Shown in pieces: positions 18,646 to 27,917 of a stretch of 64,000 nt of DNA. Below the pieces are notes generated by a model. It saw only the letters and a program-made list of their open reading frames with translations. It ran no database searches and was not told the DNA's origin. This DNA is from Sphingosinicella ginsenosidimutans (lineage in GTDB: Bacteria > Pseudomonadota > Alphaproteobacteria > Sphingomonadales > Sphingomonadaceae): assembly GCF_007995055.1 (NCBI RefSeq), contig NZ_VOQQ01000001.1, positions 1,523,501 to 1,587,500 of the forward strand, written 5' to 3'. How positions within the stretch are numbered: position 1 is the first letter of the stretch; each line of letters opens with the position of its first letter. A program made the position numbers and the translations under genes.

Positions 18646-18724
18646 CATGTCCTCCATTGAGCAACATCTTGCGGGGCCGCCATGGCCTCGCGGCGCACAG
18701 GCCGAAGACGAAAGGTCCTTCAGC
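18646..18724 (-). promoter_or_regulatory. Candidate ROSE-type RNA thermometer
   Basis: The leader of about 79 bases ends with UUGCU (18660-18664), four bases, then the ribosome site GGAGGA (18650-18655). UUGCU or UCGCU facing the ribosome site is the diagnostic element of ROSE thermometers in alphaproteobacterial hsp20 leaders. Upstream GC-rich segments could form the other stems. Pairing is imperfect by eye, as is usual for ROSE. Confidence 0.5.
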
Positions 18725-18730
18725 GCAACT

Positions 18731-18759
18731 GATCTAGGAAAAGCCTGCGGGGCTTCAAG
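18731..18759 (-). promoter_or_regulatory. Heat-shock (RpoH-type) promoter of hsp20
   Basis: On the minus strand CTTGAAGCC (-35) and CCTAGATC (-10) are separated as in alphaproteobacterial RpoH promoters (CTTG, 17-18 bases, CYTATNT), with one deviation in the -10. A start site near 18724 fits the leader length. Confidence 0.6.
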
Positions 18760-18768
18760 ACCCGGCGG

Positions 18769-20895
18769 TCAGCCGCGCGCGGCGCCGATCAGCGTGCCGA
18801 CGAGGGCCGCGAGATCGGCGACGCCGAACGGCTTGCGAAGCACGGGGACATCGGGGCCGAGCGCAGCTTCGAGCTGCCCCGTCTCCGCATAGCCCGTGAC
18901 GAACGCCATCGGCAGGCCGCGCCGGCGCTGGCGAAGCTCGCGGGCGAGCTCGGCACCATTCATGCCCGGCATGGTGAAGTCGATCAGGGCAAGCTCGGGA
19001 TCGGCCTTGTCGAGCCGCGCGAGAGCCTCCGCGCCATCGGCGCAGGCGGCGACCTCATGCCCGAAGCCCTTCAGCGTCTCGGCGACAAAGGTCCGCACGT
19101 CGGCATCGTCGTCGACCACCAGGATCCGCGCCCTCGGCGGCGCGGGGCGCGCCGGCCCACGCCCGCCGGCCACGTCCTCGGCCGCGCCCTCGGCCGGAGG
19201 CGCCGCATCGGGGAGCAGGATATGCACGCGCGTGCCCTCACCCTCCGCGCTTTCGATCCGCACCGTCCCGCCGGACTGGCGGGCGATGCCATAGACCTGG
19301 GCGAGACCCAGCCCGGTGCCCTTGCCGAACGGCTTGGTCGAAAAGAACGGCTCGGTCGCTCGCGCCAGGATGTCCGGCGCCATGCCCATGCCGGTGTCGG
19401 CGACGGTGATTCGCACATAATCGCCCTCGGCGAGATCGGGGGCCCCGGCATGGGGCTCGCGGGCGGTGGAGATCGTGAGGGTGCCGCCGTCCGGCATGGC
19501 ATCGCGCGCGTTGATCGCAAGGTTCAGGATCGCGTTTTCGAGCTGGTTTTCGTCGCAAAGCGCATAGACGCCCGGCGCCCCCATCTCGGTCATGATCCGG
19601 ATGCCGCTCCCGATCGTGTGGCTCAGAATGTCCGAAAGATTGGCGATCACCTGCTCGACCGGAACCGGCGCCATGCGAAGCCGCTGGATCCTGGAAAAGG
19701 CGAGGAGCTGCGTGGCGAGCTTGGCGCCGCGGCGGCTCGATTCGAGCGCGGCATCGGCGAGCCGCTTGAGCCGAGGCTCGCTGACCGCGCCGGCGATGAG
19801 CTCGAGGCCGCCGATCACCGGCGTCAGCAGATTGTTGAAATCATGCGCGATCCCGCCGGTGAGACGGCCGACCGCTTCCATCTTCTGGGCCTGCCGCAGC
19901 GCCTCTTCGGCCCGCTCGCGCTCGGCGACTTCGGCGCGCAGTCGTTCGAGCGCGGCGGAAAGATCGGCGGTGCGCCCTTCCACGCGCCGCTCGAGCATTT
20001 CGTTGACCTCGCGCAGCGCCTCGTTGCCGAGCTTCCATTCGGTGATATCGTGGGCGACGCCGATGAAGCCGATATGCTCGCCATGTGCGCCCCAGCGCGG
20101 CTGCGAGATCGAGCGCAGCCAGCGCCATTCGCCATCGCCACGCCGGAACCGCGCCTCCAGCGTGAACGGCTGGAGCGAACTTTCGCCGGCCAGCGATTCG
20201 GCGCGGATCCGTTCCGCATCGTCCGGATGGATGATGTGGCGCCAGTCGAAATCGACCGCTTCCTCATAGGTGATGCCGAGGAACTCGACATAGGCGCGGT
20301 TGACGAAGCCGCGCTTGCGATCGAGCTTCGTCACCCAGATCGGCACCGGCGCCGAATCGGCGATCAGGCGGAACCGCTCCTCACTCTCGCGCAGCCGCCC
20401 CTCGGCGTCCGCGTTGCGGCTGATCGATACGACCGTACCGAACAGGCCGACGATCCGGCCGTCCTCACCGAGGACCGGATTGTAGGAATAAGTGAGCCAG
20501 ATCGTCTCGCCTTCGCCGTGGCGGGTCAGGTGGCGCGGCTCGGCTTCGAAATAGAGTGTCTCGCCGGCCATCGCGCGCTCGGCATTCGGTTTGATCCGGT
20601 CCCACGCATCCGCCCAGACCTCGCGCGCTGGACGGCCGAGCGCCGGATTGCGATCGCCGAGCAGGTCGCCATAGGCGTCGTTGAACACCATCAGCAGATC
20701 GGGGCCCCAGGCGAGGAACATCGGAAGCGTCGAGCCGAGCACCATCGATGCGGCGGTTTTCAACGATTGCGGCCAGGATTCGGGCGGCCCTAGCGGGGTC
20801 GATGCCCAGTCATGGCTCCGGGCGGCGGCTGCGGCAGGCGCGCCCGGGAAAATGGCTGGGCCCGCGCGATCGGGCCGGGACGCGATACGATCCAT
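18769..20895 (-). CDS. Hybrid sensor histidine kinase (PAS-PAS-HisKA-HATPase-REC)
   Basis: A 708-residue protein. Two PAS domains come first (residues about 30-165 and 165-300, the second ending AHDITEWK), then a coiled coil, a HisKA dimerisation domain with the phosphorylated histidine in GGIAHDFNNLLTP near residue 351, an ATPase domain (NLAINARDAMPDGG, DTGMGM, GKGTGLGLAQVYG) and a C-terminal receiver domain (VVDDDADVR, phosphoacceptor in LIDFTMPGMNG, LRKPF). No membrane helices, so it senses in the cytoplasm. No response-regulator gene is adjacent. Signal unknown. Confidence 0.92.
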   Translation of the reverse strand: MDRIASRPDRAGPAIFPGAPAAAAARSHDWASTPLGPPESWPQSLKTAASMVLGSTLPMFLAWGPDLLMVFNDAYGDLLGDRNPALGRPAREVWADAWDRIKPNAERAMAGETLYFEAEPRHLTRHGEGETIWLTYSYNPVLGEDGRIVGLFGTVVSISRNADAEGRLRESEERFRLIADSAPVPIWVTKLDRKRGFVNRAYVEFLGITYEEAVDFDWRHIIHPDDAERIRAESLAGESSLQPFTLEARFRRGDGEWRWLRSISQPRWGAHGEHIGFIGVAHDITEWKLGNEALREVNEMLERRVEGRTADLSAALERLRAEVAERERAEEALRQAQKMEAVGRLTGGIAHDFNNLLTPVIGGLELIAGAVSEPRLKRLADAALESSRRGAKLATQLLAFSRIQRLRMAPVPVEQVIANLSDILSHTIGSGIRIMTEMGAPGVYALCDENQLENAILNLAINARDAMPDGGTLTISTAREPHAGAPDLAEGDYVRITVADTGMGMAPDILARATEPFFSTKPFGKGTGLGLAQVYGIARQSGGTVRIESAEGEGTRVHILLPDAAPPAEGAAEDVAGGRGPARPAPPRARILVVDDDADVRTFVAETLKGFGHEVAACADGAEALARLDKADPELALIDFTMPGMNGAELARELRQRRRGLPMAFVTGYAETGQLEAALGPDVPVLRKPFGVADLAALVGTLIGAARG

Positions 20896-20953
20896 GTTGG
20901 AAACGCAACTCCTGACCGGGCCAAACTAGCCCCGCGCGCGCCTTGTGGAAAGA

Positions 20954-22156
20954 TCAGCCGCCCGTTGCCGCCGCCTGGGCCTGGCCCAGCACCCGCAGCA
21001 GGTTGCCGCCCATGATCTTGGCGATGTCGGCATCGGGGATGCCGGCGCGGCGCAGCGCGGCGGTGACGCGGGGCAGCGCCGTGACATCGCGCATTCCGAT
21101 CACGCCGCCGCCGCCGTCCCAGTCGCAGCCCATGCCGACATGGTCCGCACCCATCACCTCGATCGCGTGGAGCATCGCGCGCATGTAGGTGTCGAAATCG
21201 GCCTCGTGCTGCGGCGCGCGCGCGTCGAGCGCGGCTTCATCGGAGAGCAGGCGCTGGCGCTCGTCCTCGCTGAGCGTCGCCCAGCGGCGATGCCGGTCCT
21301 CGATCGCGGCACGCTCGGGCGAATGATCCATCGGCGCCAGATAGACGCTGTTGATGAACATCACTCCGCCCGCCGCGGCGAGCCGGCGCATCCGCGCATC
21401 GTCGAGATTGCGGGGATGATCGAAGATCGCGCGCGGGCTGGAATGCGACAGGATGATCGGCGCGCGTGAAAGCTGGAGCACCTGATCGAACACGTCGTCC
21501 GACGAGTGGCTGAGATCGATCAGGATGCCGAGCCGGTTCATCTCGGCCACCCATTGCCGGCCGAGCGGCGACAGGCCGTGCCAGCGCGGCGAATCGGTGG
21601 CGCTGTCGGCCAGCTGGTTGTTCCTGAAATGGACCGGCGATGCCAGCCGCAGGCCGAGCCGATGGAAGGTCGCGAGCAGCGAAAGATCCTCGCCCAGCGG
21701 CCAGCCATTCTCCATGCTCATGAAGCCGAAGCGCTTGCCCTCGCGCACCAGCCGCCGGGCATCGTCCGGCGTCAGCGCAAGCCCGATCCGGTCGCGATTC
21801 TCGGCCAGGACGCGGCGGATCGCCGTCGCGCGGACAAGCGCGGCATCGCGCGCCTCGCGATAGCCTTCCGGCGTGAGCGCGCCCTGCGGCGTGTAGATGG
21901 CGAAGAAGCCGCCATCCATGCCGCCCTCCTCCATGCGGGGCAGATCGATCTGGCTGCGATCCCATTCCCAGCGGTGGCGCGCGCCGAAATCCCAGCTTCC
22001 GTCATCCCAGCGCTCGGGAATGTCGAGATGGGTGTCGAGGACGGTGAGGCTTTCATGGAAGGCGCGGTCGGCCGGGGACACGTCGTCGCGTGGCTGCTGC
22101 GCCGAGGCCGGCAGCGCGAGGAGGAGCGGCAGGAGGGCGAAGCCGAGAAGGCGCAT
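20954..22156 (-). CDS. Exported membrane-dipeptidase (M19) family protein
   Basis: A 400-residue zinc peptidase with a signal peptide (LLGFALLPLLLALPASAQ). The HxD motif is in LDTHLDIPERW, and further metal and substrate residues lie in DLSHSSDDVFDQV, ILSHSSPRAIFDHPRN and HVGMGCDWDGGGG. M19 enzymes cleave dipeptides including those with D-residues, and may work on cell-wall peptides or scavenging in the periplasm. Stands alone between the kinase and the repair genes. Confidence 0.9.
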   Translation of the reverse strand: MRLLGFALLPLLLALPASAQQPRDDVSPADRAFHESLTVLDTHLDIPERWDDGSWDFGARHRWEWDRSQIDLPRMEEGGMDGGFFAIYTPQGALTPEGYREARDAALVRATAIRRVLAENRDRIGLALTPDDARRLVREGKRFGFMSMENGWPLGEDLSLLATFHRLGLRLASPVHFRNNQLADSATDSPRWHGLSPLGRQWVAEMNRLGILIDLSHSSDDVFDQVLQLSRAPIILSHSSPRAIFDHPRNLDDARMRRLAAAGGVMFINSVYLAPMDHSPERAAIEDRHRRWATLSEDERQRLLSDEAALDARAPQHEADFDTYMRAMLHAIEVMGADHVGMGCDWDGGGGVIGMRDVTALPRVTAALRRAGIPDADIAKIMGGNLLRVLGQAQAAATGG

Positions 22157-22207
22157 GGCGGAAGCTCCCTGTTGAGCGCGCCACCAAAGCGGCGCGCCAG
22201 CCGGGGG

Positions 22208-22426
22208 TCAACCCGCGTCGTCGCGCCCCACGAAGGCCTCCAGCCCGCGGCGAAGCGCTTCGGCCGATTGGCTGCGCGCGAGATTTTCCGCCTCGGCCCG
22301 AAGATCGCCGATGCTGCCGAGATCGGTGCCGCAATCGTTGCAGGTGAGCCGCGCGTCGGCGCCGTCGCCAAGGCTGTAATTGGCGCTGCCGCACAGGTCG
22401 CAATGGATTTCGAGGCTGATGTCCAT
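22208..22426 (-). CDS. Small zinc-ribbon protein behind the LHR helicase
   Basis: Seventy-two residues with two CxxC knuckles, IHCDLCGSANY and LTCNDCGTDLG, followed by a helical tail (EAENLARSQSAEALRRGLEA). I do not recognise a named family. The start ATG lies eight bases after the helicase stop, so it is almost certainly co-translated with it. A nucleic-acid-binding or adaptor role beside the helicase is inferred from position only. Confidence 0.75.
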   Translation of the reverse strand: MDISLEIHCDLCGSANYSLGDGADARLTCNDCGTDLGSIGDLRAEAENLARSQSAEALRRGLEAFVGRDDAG

Positions 22427-22434
22427 TGCGGCTC

Positions 22435-24849
22435 CTATTCCACCCGCATCGCTTCGGCGGCAAGCGCCTCCGCCTCCACGAGCAATTCGTCCTCGGCCGC
22501 GCCCGCGGCGATCATCTCGCGCCCGATCATGATCAGGACGGGAACCGCCATCGGCGTGATCCGGTCCAGATCGACATGCCGCATCGTGCCCTGCGCGCGA
22601 TCGAGCAGGGAGGCAAGGCGGGCGACATCGGTGAGCCGGGTCTTGGCGTCCTCCCAGGCGGCGCGGAGGAGCAGGTGATCGGGCTCGTAACGGCGCAGGA
22701 CATCGTAGATGAGATCGGTCGAGAAAGTGACCTGCCGCGCCGACTTGCGCTGGCCCAGGTGGGCGCGCTCGACGAGGCCGCCGATCACCGCGACATCGTG
22801 GAAGGCGCGCTTCAGCAGGTTCGAGCCCTGCACCCACTGGACGAACTCGTCCTCCAGCAGGTCCGGGCTGAACAGGCTGGCGGGATCGGCGATCGGCTCC
22901 AGCCCATAGCAGGCGAGCGCATAATCGTTGGCGACGAAGCCCAATGGCTTCAGCCCCTGCGCCTCCATCCGCCGGGTGATCAGCATGCCAAGCGACTGGT
23001 GCGCGTTCCAGCCTTCGAAGCTGTAGGCGACCATGTAGTGGCGCTGCTCGTGCGGGAAGGTCTCGACCAGCAGCTGACCCGGCTCGGGCAGGATCGAGCG
23101 CTGCGCCTGCATCTCCAGCCATTCGCGCACATCGTCGGGGAAGCGCGTCCATTCGCGTGGATTTGCGAGGAATTTGCGGACGCGGTCGGCGAGGCGCGTG
23201 GTCATGGCGAGGCGGGTGCCGACATAAGTGGGGATTCGCGCGGGCCGGGTGGTGGCGCGCACCGTGATCTCGGTTCCCTGCATCCGCTCGACCTCGAGGC
23301 TGAGGCCGGCGAAGAAGAAGGTGTCGCCGACGCTGAGCGTCGAGGCGAAATAATCCTCGACCGTGCCGAGCCTGCGGCCGTTGCGGAAGCGCACGTCGAG
23401 CACCGGCGCATCGACGATGATCCCGGCATTCTGGCGGTGCTGGCGGATGAAGCGGGGATGGCTGACGCGCCACAGGCCGTCCGGGCCGCGGGCCAGCCGC
23501 TTGAACCGATCATAGGCGCGAAGCGCGTAGCCGCCGCTTTCGATATAGGCGAGGACGCGCGCGAAGGTCTCGGCGGTGAGGCCCGCATAAGGCGCGGCGC
23601 CGCGCACCTCTTCGAGCAGCGCCTCCTCGCGAAACGGGCCGGCGCAGGCGCAGGCCATGACATGCTGGGCAAGGACGTCGAGCGCACCGGGGCGGAAGGA
23701 TTCGGCGTCGAGCTCGCCTTCCCCGATCGCGTCGAGCGCCGCGCGCGCCTCCAGATATTCGAAGCGGTTGCCGGGAACGAGGATCGCCTCCGAAGGCTCG
23801 TCCATCCGGTGATTGGCGCGGCCGATGCGCTGGATGAGCCGCGAGGCGCCCTTGGGCGCGCCCATCTGGATGACGAGATCGACATCGCCCCAATCGACGC
23901 CGAGATCGAGGCTGGCGGTGCAGACGAGCGCGCGCAGCCGGCCCGCCGCCATCGCCGATTCGACCTTGCGTCGCGCCTCGACCGCGAGGCTGCCATGGTG
24001 GATGCCGATCGGGAGCGCCTGTTCGTTCGCCGACCACAATTCCTGGAAGATGAGCTCGGCGAGTCCGCGCGTGTTGCAGAAGACGAGCGTCGTGCGGTGC
24101 GCCTCGATCTGCTTCATCACCTGGGCGGCGGCCCATTTGCCGCTATGGCCGGACCAGGGGACGCGGGCGTCCTCGGGAAGCATGATGCGGATGTCCGGCT
24201 CGGCGCCGGGGTCGCCCTCGACGATCTCGACGCTCTCGGCGTCGCCATGCGCCGCAAGCCAGCCTTGATAGGCTTCGGGATCGGCGACCGTCGCGGAAAG
24301 GCCGACCCGGCGCAGCTTCGGCGCGATCCGCTGGAGCCTGGACAAGGCGAGGGACAGCAGGTCGCCGCGCTTCGTCGAGGCGAAGGCGTGGATTTCGTCG
24401 ATGACGACGGTGCTCAGCCCTTCGAACAGCCGCGGCGCGTCCTCGTGGCTCAGGAGCAGGCTGAGCGATTCGGGCGTGGTCAGCAGCATCTGCGGCGGCC
24501 GCGCGCGCTGGCGCGCCTTGCGCTCGGCCGGCGTGTCGCCGGTGCGCGTCTCGACCCGGATCGGCAGGCCCATCTCGCCGATCGGATCGATGAGGTTGCG
24601 CTGGACGTCGACCGCCAGCGCCTTCAGCGGCGAGACGTAGAGCGTGTGGAGGCCGTCGACGGGCTTCTCGATCAGCTCGATCAGGCTCGGCAGGAACCCC
24701 GCCATCGTCTTGCCGGCGCCGGTGGGCGCGATGAGCAGCGCGCTGCGCCCCGCCCGCGCGGCGGCGAGCATTTCCAGCTGATGCCGGCGTGGGCTCCAGC
24801 CCTTCGCCGCAAACCAGGAGGAGAGAATCGAGGGGAGCTCTTTCGTCAT
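22435..24849 (-). CDS. Ligase-associated DEXH-box DNA helicase
   Basis: An 804-residue Lhr-type superfamily 2 helicase. Walker A is LIAPTGAGKT (residues 39-48), Walker B DEIH near 151, motif III LSATVADP, and motif VI QRIGRANHRMDEP. The C-terminal half carries the Lhr-core winged helix and beta-barrel domains. In the LHR set it acts with an exonuclease, PdeM and an ATP-dependent ligase in repair of crosslink or cisplatin damage. I start at the ATG at 24849; its ribosome site GGGAGGGG is supplied by an inverted-repeat element. It is divergent from the exonuclease gene. Confidence 0.93.
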   Translation of the reverse strand: MTKELPSILSSWFAAKGWSPRRHQLEMLAAARAGRSALLIAPTGAGKTMAGFLPSLIELIEKPVDGLHTLYVSPLKALAVDVQRNLIDPIGEMGLPIRVETRTGDTPAERKARQRARPPQMLLTTPESLSLLLSHEDAPRLFEGLSTVVIDEIHAFASTKRGDLLSLALSRLQRIAPKLRRVGLSATVADPEAYQGWLAAHGDAESVEIVEGDPGAEPDIRIMLPEDARVPWSGHSGKWAAAQVMKQIEAHRTTLVFCNTRGLAELIFQELWSANEQALPIGIHHGSLAVEARRKVESAMAAGRLRALVCTASLDLGVDWGDVDLVIQMGAPKGASRLIQRIGRANHRMDEPSEAILVPGNRFEYLEARAALDAIGEGELDAESFRPGALDVLAQHVMACACAGPFREEALLEEVRGAAPYAGLTAETFARVLAYIESGGYALRAYDRFKRLARGPDGLWRVSHPRFIRQHRQNAGIIVDAPVLDVRFRNGRRLGTVEDYFASTLSVGDTFFFAGLSLEVERMQGTEITVRATTRPARIPTYVGTRLAMTTRLADRVRKFLANPREWTRFPDDVREWLEMQAQRSILPEPGQLLVETFPHEQRHYMVAYSFEGWNAHQSLGMLITRRMEAQGLKPLGFVANDYALACYGLEPIADPASLFSPDLLEDEFVQWVQGSNLLKRAFHDVAVIGGLVERAHLGQRKSARQVTFSTDLIYDVLRRYEPDHLLLRAAWEDAKTRLTDVARLASLLDRAQGTMRHVDLDRITPMAVPVLIMIGREMIAAGAAEDELLVEAEALAAEAMRVE

Positions 24850-24992
24850 GGCCCCTCCCTTTCGAGGGAGGGGTTGGGGCGGGCGCGCGCGTCCGCGCGC
24901 CCATAAGACTCCGGCGCCTCTGAAGCGAACCGGCGGCATCGAGCCGCCGCTCCGCTCACCCACCCCCAGCCCCTCGCTCGAAAGGGAGGGGA
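24850..24992. repeat. Paired inverted GC-rich repeat (REP/BIME-like)
   Basis: Two arms in opposite orientation: CCCCTCCCTTTCGAGGGAGG from 24852 and its near-copy read on the other strand at 24970-24991. Each arm is itself partly palindromic. The element fills most of the 191-base gap between the divergent helicase and exonuclease genes and provides the helicase ribosome site. Confidence 0.75.
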
Positions 24993-25040
24993 GGATTCGG
25001 GGGACTCGGTTTCGCGGTTCATCGCCTCCATATAGGCGTC

Positions 25041-26039
25041 ATGCCCCGTCTCGGCTCATGGATCGATCCCCGCCCGGAAGGCATCTACGTGAAACCGGCC
25101 GACGCCTGGATCGATCCCTCGCAGCCCAAGCCCCGCGCGCTCGTCACCCACGGCCATGCCGATCATGCCCGCGGCGGCCATGGATCGGTGTGGGCGACGC
25201 CGGAAACCCTGGCGATCATGGACTGCCGCTATGGGCCGCAGCCGGGCAACGCCGTGGCTTATGGCGAGCCGATGCGGCTTGGCGAGGTGGACGTGACCTT
25301 CGTGCCGGCGGGCCATGTTCTCGGCTCCGCGCAGATCGTGCTGGAGCACAGGGGGGAGCGGATCGTCGTCTCGGGCGACTACAAGCGCCGCGCCGATCCC
25401 ACCTGCGCGCCGTTCGAGCCGGTGCCGTGCGACGTCTTCGTGACCGAGGCGACCTTCGGCCTGCCGGTCTTCCACCACCCGCCCGTGGCCGGCGAGATCG
25501 ATCGCCTGCTCCAGCGGCTCCACGACAATCCCGATCGCTGCGTCCTGGTCGGCGCCTATGCGCTCGGCAAGGCGCAGCGGCTGATCACCGAGCTCAGAGG
25601 CCGGGGACATGAGGCGCCGATCTACATTCACGGCGCGCTGCAGAGGCTATGCGATCTCTATGCCGAACTCGGCGTCGGTCTCGGCGAGCTGCGCCCCGCA
25701 ACGGGCGTTCCGAAGGAGGAGCTCAAGGGTCATATCGTCCTCGCCCCACCCGGCGCGCTTCGCGATCGCTGGTCGCGGCGGCTGCCCGATCCGATCACCG
25801 CCATGGCCTCCGGCTGGATGCGGATCCGCCAGCGCGCGCGCCAGCAGCTGGTCGAAATGCCGCTGATCGTCTCCGACCATGCCGATTGGGACGAGCTCAC
25901 GCGGACGATCACCGAGCTCGCCCCGCGCGAAGTGTGGATCACCCACGGCCGCGAAGAGGCGCTGATGCACTGGTGCATGACCCGCCAGATCAAGGCCCGC
26001 GAACTGCACCTGGTGGGCTATGAGGACGAGGATGATTAG
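25041..26039 (+). CDS. Ligase-associated DNA exonuclease (MBL / beta-CASP type)
   Basis: A 332-residue metallo-beta-lactamase-fold nuclease. The metal motif is VTHGHADHARGG, followed by GHVLGSAQI, VSGDYKRR with the bridging aspartate, and C-terminal SDHADWDEL and WITHGREEAL, as in SNM1-like nucleases. It is the exonuclease of the LHR set and is divergent from the helicase. In most genomes the ATP-dependent ligase gene follows; here a small membrane protein gene on the other strand follows instead, overlapping by four bases. Confidence 0.92.
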   Translation: MPRLGSWIDPRPEGIYVKPADAWIDPSQPKPRALVTHGHADHARGGHGSVWATPETLAIMDCRYGPQPGNAVAYGEPMRLGEVDVTFVPAGHVLGSAQIVLEHRGERIVVSGDYKRRADPTCAPFEPVPCDVFVTEATFGLPVFHHPPVAGEIDRLLQRLHDNPDRCVLVGAYALGKAQRLITELRGRGHEAPIYIHGALQRLCDLYAELGVGLGELRPATGVPKEELKGHIVLAPPGALRDRWSRRLPDPITAMASGWMRIRQRARQQLVEMPLIVSDHADWDELTRTITELAPREVWITHGREEALMHWCMTRQIKARELHLVGYEDEDD

Positions 26040-26278
26040 GCCGTCAGCCAGACCCCGAGCGCGAGCGCGGCGAGGCCGAGGGCGCCCCAGCGCAGCTGGC
26101 GTTCGAGCCGCTCGTCTTCCTTCCTGGCCAGCGCATAGGTGCTGAGCGGCATCAGCACCATGAGCAGGCCGAGCGCGACGGCGAGCCCCGCCAGCGGTCC
26201 GCCGAGCACGCCGCCCGTCAGCGCCAGCAGGGCCCAGGCCCCGCAGAACAGCAACGCTTCGACGTGGAGGCGCGGCAT
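26036..26278 (-). CDS. Small two- or three-helix membrane protein
   Basis: Eighty residues with hydrophobic helices at about 8-24, 26-46 and 65-80, and a charged loop ARKEDERLERQLRW. No family recognised. The start ATG and the phosphomannomutase stop share one base (TGATG), so it is the last gene of the mipZ-dnaJ-like-pgm operon. Confidence 0.7.
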   Translation of the reverse strand: MPRLHVEALLFCGAWALLALTGGVLGGPLAGLAVALGLLMVLMPLSTYALARKEDERLERQLRWGALGLAALALGVWLTA

Positions 26279-27660
26279 CAATGCCCCGCCTGCGGCCCGC
26301 GCTGGACGCCGGACAAAGCGAGCTGCTCGTCGATCTGGGCGACCAGGCGGTCGAGGCCGGCCTGGTCCTTCGCCTCGGCGCGGGCGACCAGCACGTCCTG
26401 GGTGTTCGACGCGCGCAGCAGCCACCAGCCGTCGCCGGTGTTGACGCGGGCGCCGTCGGTGCGGTCCACCTCGGCCCCGTCGGCGGCGAGCCGGCCCAGC
26501 ACTTCCTCGACCACCGCGAACTTGCGGCTCTCGTCGACCTGGAAGCGCAGCTCCGGCGTGTTGACGACGGCCGGCATCGCATCCTTGAGCGCGGTCAGCG
26601 AGCCGCCGAGCGCCGTCACCGCGCGGATCAGGCGGACGGCGGCATAGAGCGCGTCGTCATAGCCATAATAATCGTGGGCGAAGAAGATGTGGCCGCTCAT
26701 CTCGCCGGCGAGCGGCGCGTTGGTTTCCTTCATCTTCGATTTGATGAGGCTGTGCCCAGTCTTCCACATGCAGGGTTTGCCGCCGAGCGCCGCGACGCGA
26801 TCGAACAGGGCCTGGCTCGCCTTGACGTCGGCGATGACCGTCGCGCCCGGCACGGCGCTCAGCACCGGCTCGGCGAGGATGGCGAGCAGCTGATCGCCCC
26901 AGACGACCCGGCCCTCGCCGTCCACCGCGCCGATCCGGTCGCCGTCGCCGTCGAAGGCGATGCCGAAATCGAGGCCCTTGTCGCGCACCAGCGCCTTGAG
27001 ATCCGCGAGATTGGCCTCGTCGGTCGGGTCCGGGTGATGGTTGGGGAAGCGGCCGTCGACCTGGGTGTAGAGCAGGTGGTGCTCGCCGGGCAGCAAGGCG
27101 GTCAGCCGCTCGGTCGCGGGCCCGGCCGCGCCGTTGCCGGCATCCCAGCCGATCCGGTAGGCGGCGCCGTCGAACCCCTTGAGCAGGCGATCGACATAGC
27201 GGTCGAGAATGCTCTCCTCGGAAACGGTGCCTTCGCCCTCCTCCCAGTCGCCGGCGGCGGCCATCGCGCCCACCTTCTGGATGTCGGCGCCGAAAAAGGC
27301 GTTGCCGCCGAGCGTCATCTTGAAGCCGTTATAGTCGGCCGGATTGTGGCTGCCGGTGATCATGACGCCGCCGGCGACGTCGAGCTCGGCGGCGGCGAAA
27401 TAGAGCATCGGCGTCGGCCCGAGGCCGACCTTCACCACATCCACGCCGCTTTCGGTGAGGCCGCGGACCAGCGCTGCCTCCATCAGCGGCGAGCTTTCGC
27501 GGCCGTCGCGGCCGACCGCGATGCGCGTACCGCCGGCGCGGCGCGCGAGCGTGCCGAAGCTGCGGCCGAGCGCATGGGCATCGTCCGGCCCGAGCGTCTT
27601 CCCGACGATCCCGCGAATGTCATATTCGCGCAGCGAGGTCGGGTGGAATTGATGCGGCAT
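26278..27660 (-). CDS. algC: Phosphomannomutase/phosphoglucomutase
   Basis: Interconverts hexose 1- and 6-phosphates for polysaccharide and LPS precursors. The 460-residue alpha-D-phosphohexomutase has the phosphoserine in [12 protein letters not shown] (Ser104), the magnesium loop [11 protein letters not shown], the sugar loop GEMSGHIFF and a phosphate loop RASNT. The start overlaps the J-domain gene stop as TGATG. The gene symbol follows the Pseudomonas bifunctional enzyme; exact substrate preference cannot be read. Confidence 0.92.
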   Translation of the reverse strand: MPHQFHPTSLREYDIRGIVGKTLGPDDAHALGRSFGTLARRAGGTRIAVGRDGRESSPLMEAALVRGLTESGVDVVKVGLGPTPMLYFAAAELDVAGGVMITGSHNPADYNGFKMTLGGNAFFGADIQKVGAMAAAGDWEEGEGTVSEESILDRYVDRLLKGFDGAAYRIGWDAGNGAAGPATERLTALLPGEHHLLYTQVDGRFPNHHPDPTDEANLADLKALVRDKGLDFGIAFDGDGDRIGAVDGEGRVVWGDQLLAILAEPVLSAVPGATVIADVKASQALFDRVAALGGKPCMWKTGHSLIKSKMKETNAPLAGEMSGHIFFAHDYYGYDDALYAAVRLIRAVTALGGSLTALKDAMPAVVNTPELRFQVDESRKFAVVEEVLGRLAADGAEVDRTDGARVNTGDGWWLLRASNTQDVLVARAEAKDQAGLDRLVAQIDEQLALSGVQRGPQAGH

Positions 27661-27917
27661 CAGTGTCTCCGTCTGAGTTCCGCGAGCAGCAGATCGCGCG
27701 CGGCATTGACCCTCTTGGCGAGCTCGGACGAGCCGCCGGCATCGGGATGAACGCGCTGGATGACCCGGCGATGCGCCGCCCGGACCTCGTTTTCGCTCGC
27801 CCCGGCGTCGATGCCCAGCAGCGTTCGGGCTTCGCCGGCCGACAAACGGGTCCGCCGGCCGAGCCACCAGAAATAGACTCCGGCGGCGAGGGCGACGATC
27901 AGGACCAGCTTGGCCAT
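27660..27917 (-). CDS. Membrane-anchored J-domain protein
   Basis: Eighty-five residues: an N-terminal helix ([17 protein letters not shown]) and a J-domain with helix [17 protein letters not shown] followed by HPDAGGS. It resembles Tim14/DjlA-type anchored co-chaperones that recruit DnaK to a membrane site. Overlaps its neighbours on both sides by one base (TGATG), so mipZ, this gene and the phosphomannomutase are translated as a chain. Confidence 0.88.
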   Translation of the reverse strand: MAKLVLIVALAAGVYFWWLGRRTRLSAGEARTLLGIDAGASENEVRAAHRRVIQRVHPDAGGSSELAKRVNAARDLLLAELRRRH

